Shown here: piece after piece, positions 6,387-11,743 of the stretch
Position numbering within the stretch: the first letter of the stretch is position 1
Layout of the letters: each line of letters begins with the position of its first letter
DNA from: Verrucomicrobiota bacterium
GTDB lineage: Bacteria > Verrucomicrobiota > Verrucomicrobiia > Opitutales > Opitutaceae
Direction: 5' to 3'
Assembly (NCBI GenBank): GCA_023446865.1
Contig: JAEXPL010000269.1
Span: forward strand, 1-12,383
Length of the DNA: 12,383 nt
Program-made: the position numbers and the translations under genes
The notes under the pieces: generated by a model
What the model was told of the DNA's origin: nothing
The model's input: the letters and a program-made list of their open reading frames with translations, nothing else
Database searches by the model: none

Positions 6387-7376
6387 TCAATACGGCCCGC
6401 GGATGTGCGGGGCGACCTGGTCGGCGTAGAACTGGCGCAGCGTTGCATGCAACGCCGGCGGCAGCGGCGCCATCGCGCTCGCGCGAAGATTGCCGCGCAC
6501 CTGCTCGGGATTGCGCGCCCCGGGAATGATCGTCGTCACCGCGTCATGGTCGAGGCACCAGCGCAACGCGAAGTCGGCCATCGCCATCCCGGCCGGCACG
6601 TACGGGCGCAGCGCCTCGGCCAGTTCCACGCCCTTGGCGAAGGGCAATCCCGCGAAGGTCTCGCCCACGTTGAAGGCCTGGCCGTCGCGGTTGAAGTTGC
6701 GGTGGTCGCTCTCCGCGAACGTCGTCGTCGCGGTGTACTTGCCGACCAGCAGCCCGCTGGCCAGCGGCAGGCGCACGATGAACGCCACGCCCTTCGCCTT
6801 CACCTGCGGCAACAGCTCGCTCACCGCCTTCTGGCGGAAGAGATTGAAGATGAACTGCAGCGATGCCAGGCCCGGCACGCCGAGGCAGAACAGCGCCTCC
6901 TCGACCGTCTCGACGCTCGCGCCGAAGGCCTTGATCTTCCCCTCGCGCTGGAGCTCGCGCAACGTCTCGAACACCTCGCCGCGCTGCAGCACCTCGAACG
7001 GCACGCAATGCAGCTGCGTGAGGTCGACCGAGTCGACCCCGAGCCGCTTGAGCGAATCCTCGGTGTGGCGACGCATGGCCTCGCGCGTGAAGTTCGCCGG
7101 CCAGCCCGGATCGCCGCGCCGGCCGAGCTTGGTCGCCACGAACACCTTCGACTTCGCCTTCGCCTCGCGCAGGAACTCGCCCACCAACCGCTCGCTCCGG
7201 CCGTCGCCGTAGACGTCGGCCGTGTCGAAGAAATCCACGCCCTTCTCGTAGGCGCTGAAGAGCGTGGCCTGCGCGTCCGCCTCGGAGACGTCGCCCCAGT
7301 TGCCGCCCAGCTGCCAGCAGCCGAGACCGACCTCGCTCACGTTGCGCCCCGTCGGGCCGAAGATCCGATGTTTCAT
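6387..7376 (-). CDS. Aldo/keto reductase
   Basis: The protein has 329 residues, normal for the family. Aldo/keto reductases reduce aldehydes and ketones with NADPH in the cytoplasm. The start KHRIFGPTGRNVSEVGLGCW is the typical N-terminal hairpin and first strand. The catalytic tetrad can be assigned as Asp51 and Tyr56 in FFDTADVYGDGRSE, Lys83 in FVATKLG, and His123 in DLTQLHC. NADPH-site candidates include FGASVE after REGKIKA, and IIPGARNPEQVRGNL near the C-terminus. The frame is open to 7853, but homology begins exactly at the ATG at 7376, so the longer form is rejected. It is the first gene of a three-gene minus-strand operon with the AraC regulator and the ABM-DUF1805 protein. That suggests an inducible role on carbonyl or quinone compounds. 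The substrate is unknown. Confidence 0.93.
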   Translation of the reverse strand: MKHRIFGPTGRNVSEVGLGCWQLGGNWGDVSEADAQATLFSAYEKGVDFFDTADVYGDGRSERLVGEFLREAKAKSKVFVATKLGRRGDPGWPANFTREAMRRHTEDSLKRLGVDSVDLTQLHCVPFEVLQRGEVFETLRELQREGKIKAFGASVETVEEALFCLGVPGLASLQFIFNLFRQKAVSELLPQVKAKGVAFIVRLPLASGLLVGKYTATTTFAESDHRNFNRDGQAFNVGETFAGLPFAKGVELAEALRPYVPAGMAMADFALRWCLDHDAVTTIIPGARNPEQVRGNLRASAMAPLPPALHATLRQFYADQVAPHIRGPY

Positions 7377-7421
7377 GCCACCGACTGTGGACGGAAAACG
7401 CCCGCGCTCAATCCACGACGC

Positions 7422-7437
7422 CGCTAATACAATAGCG
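7422..7437. promoter_or_regulatory. Inverted repeat upstream of the reductase operon, possible operator
   Basis: The arms CGCTA and TAGCG flank the AT-rich centre ATACAA, 46 bases before the reductase start. It is one of the few AT-rich spots nearby, so it may hold the promoter -10 region or bind the operon's AraC-type regulator. AraC proteins more often use direct repeats, and five-base arms can arise by chance. This is a weak call. Confidence 0.25.
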
Positions 7438-7508
7438 CAGCGAGAATGCGGCGCCTCGCAGCCCGAGCAGGTCGCGAGAACCGAGGGTGACGCGAGGCCA
7501 TTGCAGCC

Positions 7509-7531
7509 GTAGGTCCGGTCTCCGACCGGAC
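7509..7531 (+). repeat. REP-like palindrome with GTAG head (copy 1)
   Basis: GTAG (7509-7512) is followed directly by the 8-base arm GTCCGGTC (7513-7520), loop TCC, and arm GACCGGAC (7524-7531). A GTAG tetranucleotide before a short stem-loop is the known form of REP sequences mobilised by RAYT (TnpA-REP) transposases. The copy at 8577 has the same 4+8+3+8 layout. No RAYT gene lies in the window. Confidence 0.72.
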
Positions 7532-7572
7532 ACCCTTGGCTCGAGCCATCCGCACTGGTTCGTGTCCTTGGC

Positions 7573-7595
7573 GGCCGGTCGAAGACCGGTCCCAC
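7573..7595 (-). repeat. REP-like palindrome, inverted partner (copy 2)
   Basis: Read on the minus strand: head GTGG, arm GACCGGTC, loop TTC, arm GACCGGCC. The stem has eight pairs, one of them G-U. The layout matches copy 1, with one change in the head (GTGG for GTAG). It lies in opposite orientation to copy 1, 41 bases away, which is the arrangement of a BIME-like REP doublet. Confidence 0.6.
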
Positions 7596-7687
7596 GTCGC
7601 GGCGACCATCCCCGCCGCGCCGCTCAGCTCGTCGCCCCCACCCAACCCGCGCGGTTTTTCGTCGCCCGCCACGGCGCGCCCCGGTTG

Positions 7688-7710
7688 GCTTGCCGCCGGT
7701 GCCGGAAAAC
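7688..7710 (+). repeat. Short repeat over the EamA start (copy A)
   Basis: The segment reads GCTTGCCGCCGG, then GTGCCGGAAAAC. It recurs at 9423-9448 with one three-base insertion and one G-to-A change. Both copies lie at the 5' end of a plus-strand gene and contain TTG and GTG triplets in the gene's frame. Such a match in non-homologous genes suggests a dispersed non-coding repeat, not shared coding. Confidence 0.5.
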
Positions 7711-8562
7711 CAACAACAACAAACGCGGGCCGTCCTCGGCCTCCTCGGTGCGGCGCTGCTGTGGAGCATGGGCGGCGTGTTGCTCAAGTCCGTCGGCGTC
7801 CACCCGCTGGCGGTCGCCGGCGGCCGCGGACTCATCGCCGCGCTGTTCCTCATGGCGTGCCTGCGCCGCTGGCGCCTGCGGTTTTCGCCGGTGATGGTCG
7901 GCGCCGCCCTCGCCTACACCGGCACCACCGCGCTCTTCGCCGCCGCCAACCAGCTCACCACCGCCGCCAACGCCATCCTCCTCCAGTACACCGCGCCGAT
8001 CTACGTCGCGTGGCTCGGCCGCTGGCTGCTCGGCGAGCGTGTCACCCGGCTCGATTGGATCACCATCGGCGTCGTGTTCGGCGGCATGGCGTTGTTCTTC
8101 GCCGACCAGCTCAGTGCCGACGGCCTGCTCGGCAGCATCCTCGCGATCGTCAGCGGCGTGGCCTTCGCCTTCATGACCGTGCTCCTGCGCAAGCAGAAGG
8201 ACGCCGAACCCGCCGATGCCATCGTGCTGGGCAACCTCGTCGGCGCGGCGATCGGGCTGCCGTTCTTCGCCGCCGGACCGCTGCCGAGCCCCACCGGCTG
8301 GGCCGCGCTCGTCGCGCTCGGCACGCTCCAGCTCGGCCTCTCGTATTTCCTCTACGCGCGGGCGATCCGGCACGTCACCGCGCTCGGCTCGATCCTCATC
8401 CTCATGCTCGAGCCGCTGCTCAACCCGATCTGGGCCGCGCTCGTCATCGGCGAACGCCCGGGGCACTGGGCGCTCATCGGCGGCATCATCGTGCTCGGCG
8501 CCGTCACCGCCCGTGCACTGATCCTCGCCCGTCGCCAAACCTCGGAGCCAGCCGCCGCATGA
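7699..8562 (+). CDS. EamA-family (drug/metabolite transporter superfamily) permease
   Basis: The protein has 287 residues from the GTG, with about ten hydrophobic segments, the full DMT layout of two EamA repeats. EamA permeases export amino acids, other metabolites or drugs across the inner membrane. The first repeat runs to about residue 137 (AVLGLLGAALLWSMGG; LLQYTAPIYVAWLGRWLLGE). The second follows (LGSILAIVSGVAFAFMTVLL; SILILMLEPLLNPIWAALVI then GERP). These are the duplicated motifs that end helix four and helix nine with Gly-Glu. The start is uncertain: no ATG occurs before helix one, and only GTG 7699 or TTG 7690 keep it whole; both lie inside the repeat at 7688-7710. REP-like palindromes flank the gene on both sides. 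The substrate is unknown. It is oriented away from the reductase operon. Confidence 0.9.
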   Translation: MPENQQQQTRAVLGLLGAALLWSMGGVLLKSVGVHPLAVAGGRGLIAALFLMACLRRWRLRFSPVMVGAALAYTGTTALFAAANQLTTAANAILLQYTAPIYVAWLGRWLLGERVTRLDWITIGVVFGGMALFFADQLSADGLLGSILAIVSGVAFAFMTVLLRKQKDAEPADAIVLGNLVGAAIGLPFFAAGPLPSPTGWAALVALGTLQLGLSYFLYARAIRHVTALGSILILMLEPLLNPIWAALVIGERPGHWALIGGIIVLGAVTARALILARRQTSEPAAA

Positions 8563-8576
8563 GCCCGCTTCTTCTT

Positions 8577-8599
8577 GTAGGCCAGGTCGCCGACCTGGC
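8577..8599 (+). repeat. REP-like palindrome with GTAG head (copy 3)
   Basis: GTAG (8577-8580), arm GCCAGGTC (8581-8588), loop GCC, arm GACCTGGC (8592-8599). The layout is identical to copy 1, and the bases next to the loop (GGTC and GACC) are conserved while outer pairs differ in a compensating way. It starts 15 bases after the EamA stop, where it might also stabilise the mRNA end or help end transcription. Confidence 0.72.
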
Positions 8600-8653
8600 T
8601 ATCCGACTCCCCGCTTTGCACGTTTCTCCGCAGTCCTTCCCCTTCCTGATTTC

Positions 8654-8698
8654 ATGAGTTCCAGATACTCCGGCTTCTGTTCCTTTGGCTGCGCATGA
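8654..8698 (+). other. Possible 14-residue leader ORF coupled to the lipase-like gene
   Basis: An ATG at 8654 opens 14 codons (MSSRYSGFCSFGCA). Its TGA overlaps the ATG of the next gene as ATGA, a classic coupling arrangement. The stretch is richer in A/T than the surrounding DNA. No Shine-Dalgarno is seen, and such a short frame is easily chance. It could instead be part of a dispersed non-coding element. Confidence 0.2.
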
Positions 8699-9366
8699 GT
8701 CCGAGTGCCACCGCTCCCGCCCCCGAGGTCGTCGTGATCCTCCACGGCGTCGCCATCAGCAGCCAGCTCACGGCCCGGCTCGCCAAGTTCGTCGCCGCCG
8801 CCGGCTACGTCGTCCACAACCTCGACTACCCGTCGAAGACCGTGCCGTTGCCCGATCTCGGCCCGCGCTGGCTCGCCGCGAAGCTCGCCGACCTCGGCGT
8901 CGAGCGCGCGCCCAAGCTGCACTTCGTCACCCACTCGATGGGCGGGCTGATCGTGCGCGGCTACCTCGCCGCCCACCGGCCCGCCAATCTCGGCCGCGTC
9001 GTCACCATCGTGCCGCCCCACCACGGCAGCGCGGTCTCCGACAAGCTGCGCCGCCTGCCGATCATCTGGCGCATCATCGGCCGCAACCTCGGCGCGCTCG
9101 GCACCGGGCCCGACGCCTACTGGCGCACGCTGCCCCAGCGCGCCGACTTCGAACTCGGCGTGATCGCCGGCAGCTCCGCGCTGAACCCTCTCGGCTGGTT
9201 TCTCCTCGAGCGCCCGCACGACGGCACCGTCGCCGAGCGCAGCACCCGCCTCGACGGCATGGCCGACCACCTCACGCTGCCGTCGAATCACACGCTCATC
9301 CTTTTCCGCCGCCGCACCGCCGCCCAAGCCATCGCCTTCCTTCGCACCGGCCGCTTCGCGCGGTAG
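8695..9366 (+). CDS. Alpha/beta hydrolase, lipase/esterase-like
   Basis: The protein has 223 residues, short for a lipase but complete for the core fold. Residues 11-20 (EVVVILHGVA) give the first strand and the His-Gly oxyanion element. LHFVTHSMGGLIVRGY (75-90) is the nucleophile elbow with Ser81; the usual first Gly of GxSxG is Thr79, a known variant in lipases. TIVPPHHGSAVSD (104-116) resembles the lipase PNxGS-type loop. Asp176 in HDGTVAERST and His199 in PSNHTLIL complete a plausible triad, with His199 close to the C-terminus as expected. No signal peptide is seen, so it would act in the cytoplasm. It begins 132 bases after the EamA stop. Its start overlaps a 14-codon frame, and no Shine-Dalgarno is visible. 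The substrate is unknown; a role on acyl esters is inferred from the fold. Confidence 0.87.
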   Translation: MSPSATAPAPEVVVILHGVAISSQLTARLAKFVAAAGYVVHNLDYPSKTVPLPDLGPRWLAAKLADLGVERAPKLHFVTHSMGGLIVRGYLAAHRPANLGRVVTIVPPHHGSAVSDKLRRLPIIWRIIGRNLGALGTGPDAYWRTLPQRADFELGVIAGSSALNPLGWFLLERPHDGTVAERSTRLDGMADHLTLPSNHTLILFRRRTAAQAIAFLRTGRFAR

Positions 9367-9384
9367 CGACGCGGCGCCCCCTGA

Positions 9385-9397
9385 GAGCGCGGCGCTC
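9385..9397. terminator. Short hairpin after the lipase-like gene
   Basis: Five-base arms GAGCG (9385-9389) and CGCTC (9393-9397) enclose the loop CGG, 18 bases past the stop. There is no T-run. It may be a weak terminator, or part of the repeat element that continues to 9448. Confidence 0.25.
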
Positions 9398-9422
9398 CAG
9401 CTCGGCCACGCCGCCACGCCAA

Positions 9423-9448
9423 GCTTGCCGCCGGCGGTGCCAGAAAAC
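9423..9448 (+). repeat. Short repeat before the HEAT-repeat gene (copy B)
   Basis: The segment reads GCTTGCCGCCGGCGG then TGCCAGAAAAC. It matches copy A at 7688-7710 except for one three-base insertion and one A-for-G change. It ends just before the ATG at 9452. Looser similarity (GCCACG about 20 bases upstream) is present in both copies, so the element may be longer than the core. Confidence 0.5.
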
Positions 9449-9451
9449 AGG

Positions 9452-11278
9452 ATGCACGCGCTCCTCCGCCCGCCTCGCCCCATGCTCGGCCAACACCCCA
9501 TCCGCCGTCTCGCCGCCGTCAGCCTGCTCGCGTCGGTGCTCTTCGCCGCCTACGTCGCCAATCTCTGGTACGATGCCGACCGCAGTTGGTGGGAATGGAG
9601 CTGGGAAGACCAAGACTCGACGATCATCGGCCGCGCGCTGGGAGAACCAGTTGCCTCGCCTGATTCGAGCTTGGAGTTTTCCGCCTATCTGCGCGCCTAT
9701 CCGGCGAAGTTCGAGGGACGATTGATTCAGCTTCTGCGCCATGCGGATCCCGCAGTGGGCCAAGCCGCCGCTCGCCAACTGTCAGCGGGACCAACCCTCG
9801 CTCCCGAGTTTCTTCCTGCGCTGATCGCCGCGCACCAGCGCGGGCTGCAGGTCCTGCCCTCGATCGCCAAAGTGGGGACAACCGAAGCCGTGGAGTACGT
9901 CGCCGCCACATCGCGGAGCAACGGCAACTGGACCGAACTCGCAGCGCATCTCTTTTCCGCCGGCCCTGCGGGGCGACAACGGCTCGCCGCCATCTACCGC
10001 GAGCCGCACCCGGTTCCATCGGGGCTGCACCGTAAGCTCTGCGAAATCGTCTATTCGCCATCGCCCTCGCGACCGAAGGATTGCGGTGTCTGGCTCGAGG
10101 TCGCCCGCGATCCGCAAAGCCCGGAGACCAACCGCCTCGCCGCACTCGAGTTGCTCGCGCTGATGGGCGACGACCCCACTGGGAACCTATCTGCGCTGAA
10201 GGAACTCGCGGCCACCGGACCATCGAAGGTCGCCGCTGCCGGCCGCGGGGTTGCGGCCCAGCTCGAAGGGAAGGGAACCCTGGCCCAACTGAAGCCGAGA
10301 TTGGAATTCGAACTCAGCTGGAGGGATCGCCCCGACCTCGCCGTCGAGACGGTCGAGCAGATCGGAAAGCTGGGGGCCGCTGGTCGCAATGCCGGCCCAC
10401 TCATCACGCCACTGCTCTCGTCGCCGAACTGGTACCTGCGGGCAACAGCGGCGACAGCTCTCGGCCGCATCGGCTACACCGAAGCAACCCCAGCGCTGAT
10501 CACCGCGCTCGAGGATAGAGGCGATTGGATCGTCTCGGGCGCCGCCGCCGAAGCCCTCGCCCGACTTGGAGCCAAGGAGGCAGTCCCGGCGCTTCAGCGA
10601 GTCGCCAGCAGCCACTGGTATCCGCCGGTTCGTGCCATGGCCGCCGAGTCCGTCCAGGTGCTCTCGGGCCAAGCCACCTTCGCCGATTTCCAGCGCCCGC
10701 CACCGTACTTCGGTTGGTACGGTGAGATCGCCCTCGACCGCCATGTGTTGGAATTCAGCCAAACGCCGCCGACCGCATCCGCCGCTCTGCGCTTCACCCG
10801 CCGACTCTCCTGCCTCATCGGCAATACCTGGGACCGCGCCTGCCTCTGGCGCGCTCGTCGGGTCGCAAAATCCGCCAATACCCGGTATGGTTGGCCCGCC
10901 TACGGCCAGGCCTTCGGTGATGGATATCTGCTCGGCTACGACAACGGCGAGTGGGGCGGAGGCGTTGCCTACGTCGTCGACGGAAAAGTCGTCCGCGAGT
11001 TCCCAACCGGAAACGTCTTCGGCTTCTACCCGATGCCCTTCGGCCTGGTCGTGGTCACCTCCTACTCCTACACCAACGTCGGCATGGTCTTCCTGCTCAA
11101 GCAGGACGCGAGCGCCATGCCCACCTGTGAACCTCTGCAACGCTTGCCCTTCGAGCCCGATCGTTTCCCGCACATCGCGCCCGTCGCCCGCCGCTGGAAC
11201 CGCGAATTGCTCATCCTCGGCGACGGCAACCAAGCCGTCGTCCTCACCCGTTCCGGCGAGCTCCGGATGGCGGATTGA
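9452..11278 (+). CDS. Membrane-anchored HEAT-repeat protein with beta-rich C-terminal domain
   Basis: The protein has 608 residues from ATG 9452; ATG 9482 and an in-frame TTG at 9425 are alternatives. A basic start and one hydrophobic helix (IRRLAAVSLLASVLFAAYVANLWY, in two parts about residues 17-40) suggest a signal anchor with the rest outside the cytoplasm. Residues about 85-410 are alpha-helical repeats. Clear HEAT units lie near 311-406: YLRATAATALGRIG, ATPALITALEDRG, AAAEALARLGAKEAVPAL and VRAMAAESVQVLSG. HEAT solenoids bind proteins or carry lyase activity on bilins, but no lyase feature is evident. The C-terminal 170 residues are beta-rich with FGDGYLLGYDNGEWGGG, VAYVVDGKVVREFPTGNV and LLILGDGNQAVVLTRSGELRM, resembling propeller-like blades. 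The function is unknown. It is a single gene, convergent with the 101-residue orphan. Confidence 0.8.
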   Translation: MHALLRPPRPMLGQHPIRRLAAVSLLASVLFAAYVANLWYDADRSWWEWSWEDQDSTIIGRALGEPVASPDSSLEFSAYLRAYPAKFEGRLIQLLRHADPAVGQAAARQLSAGPTLAPEFLPALIAAHQRGLQVLPSIAKVGTTEAVEYVAATSRSNGNWTELAAHLFSAGPAGRQRLAAIYREPHPVPSGLHRKLCEIVYSPSPSRPKDCGVWLEVARDPQSPETNRLAALELLALMGDDPTGNLSALKELAATGPSKVAAAGRGVAAQLEGKGTLAQLKPRLEFELSWRDRPDLAVETVEQIGKLGAAGRNAGPLITPLLSSPNWYLRATAATALGRIGYTEATPALITALEDRGDWIVSGAAAEALARLGAKEAVPALQRVASSHWYPPVRAMAAESVQVLSGQATFADFQRPPPYFGWYGEIALDRHVLEFSQTPPTASAALRFTRRLSCLIGNTWDRACLWRARRVAKSANTRYGWPAYGQAFGDGYLLGYDNGEWGGGVAYVVDGKVVREFPTGNVFGFYPMPFGLVVVTSYSYTNVGMVFLLKQDASAMPTCEPLQRLPFEPDRFPHIAPVARRWNRELLILGDGNQAVVLTRSGELRMAD

Positions 11279-11315
11279 GCGGCGCCAGTTGAGTGCGTTC
11301 CGAACAGGGCCGTGC

Positions 11316-11621
11316 TCACTCCAAAAACCGCACCTGGAACTCGCTGCCGCCTTCAGGCATGATGAGCTCGAACTGGCCGCAGTTCTCGATCGTGCACTCG
11401 CGGGCCTTCGCCGCGGCGGAGAGCGCCTGCTCGAGTCGCGCGGCGGTGTCCGGCTCGCACTCCACGTTGAAGTAGATCCGGAAGTTCTTCTTCTGCGCGT
11501 CGTCGAACTGCAGGAGGAAGGTGTTGTGCTCGACGAAGACGAGATCCTCGTAGGCGTAGGTCACCTCCAGCTTGAGGTCGTCGATGATTTCCGTGGCGAG
11601 GCCGAGTGGGCGTAGGCTCAT
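11316..11621 (-). CDS. Hypothetical protein, 101 residues
   Basis: I do not recognise this family. The sequence looks like a small soluble alpha/beta protein: alternating strands (LKLEVTYAYEDLVFVEHNTFLLQFD within residues 16-40, then KNFRIYFNVECE), a helix (AARLEQALSAAAKARE), and two more strands (QFELIMPEGG and EFQVRFLE). It is rich in acidic and aromatic residues, unlike shadow frames, and has no signal peptide or membrane segment. The start at 11621 is chosen because it has a GGA close upstream and begins the folded part. An ATG at 11744 overlaps the EamA stop as TGATG and would add 41 residues, but these look like low-complexity non-coding translation. Function is unknown; it may follow the EamA gene on one transcript. 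Confidence 0.72.
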   Translation of the reverse strand: MSLRPLGLATEIIDDLKLEVTYAYEDLVFVEHNTFLLQFDDAQKKNFRIYFNVECEPDTAARLEQALSAAAKARECTIENCGQFELIMPEGGSEFQVRFLE

Positions 11622-11719
11622 GATGTCCGACCGGCGAGCAGCCGCCGTGCCGCCATCCGACGGAGCGAAACGTTCCTGCGCGATCACCCCGGCCCCGTCG
11701 TCACCGCTCGGGGTGCGCG

Positions 11720-11733
11720 CGGGCTCCAGCCCG
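11720..11733 (-). terminator. Hairpin just past the second EamA gene
   Basis: The arms CGGGCT and AGCCCG face each other across two bases, 10 bases after the EamA stop on the minus strand. The arms would leave a loop of four once the inner pair opens. No T-run follows. If it ends transcription, the 101-residue gene would have its own promoter and the shorter start becomes more likely. Confidence 0.3.
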
Positions 11734-11743
11734 AACCGCCGCA

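Larger units (their letters stand above)
7377..7698. other. Upstream region between the reductase operon and the EamA gene
   Basis: These 322 bases hold no convincing gene, though spurious frames cross it. It must carry the promoter of the minus-strand operon and perhaps that of the EamA gene. Visible structure: a 16-base inverted repeat at 7422-7437; 7-base inverted arms GCCTCGC (7453-7459) and GCGAGGC (7492-7498) 32 bases apart; the REP-like pair at 7509-7595; and the start of a second repeat at 7688. No clear -35/-10 pair was recognised. Confidence 0.6.

Noticed and set aside
4880..6529. 549-codon plus-strand frame
   Set aside because: It is antisense to the ABM-DUF1805 and AraC genes, Arg-rich, and without motifs.
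4015..7376. A known defence system (Thoeris, CBASS or similar) around the TIR-like gene
   Set aside because: No ThsA, nucleotidyltransferase, nuclease or other defence effector lies nearby, and the neighbours on the other strand look metabolic.
6321..7427. 368-codon plus-strand frame
   Set aside because: It is antisense to the aldo/keto reductase, whose catalytic tetrad is intact; the composition is that of a shadow.
7509..7595. A CRISPR array or an insertion-sequence end
   Set aside because: Only two palindromes in opposite orientation, with no regular spacer series, no transposase and no target-site duplication seen.
7377..7853. N-terminal extension of the reductase frame up to 7853
   Set aside because: Family homology begins at the ATG at 7376, and the extension crosses the REP-like repeats and the EamA gene.
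8599..9501. 300-codon minus-strand frame containing SGGTRTHAQPKEQKPEYLEL
   Set aside because: It is antisense to the lipase-like gene with its clear Ser-Asp-His triad. The quoted string recalls spurious annotated frames over non-coding DNA.
10187..11233. 348-codon minus-strand frame
   Set aside because: It is antisense to the HEAT-repeat protein, Gly- and Glu-rich, and without motifs.
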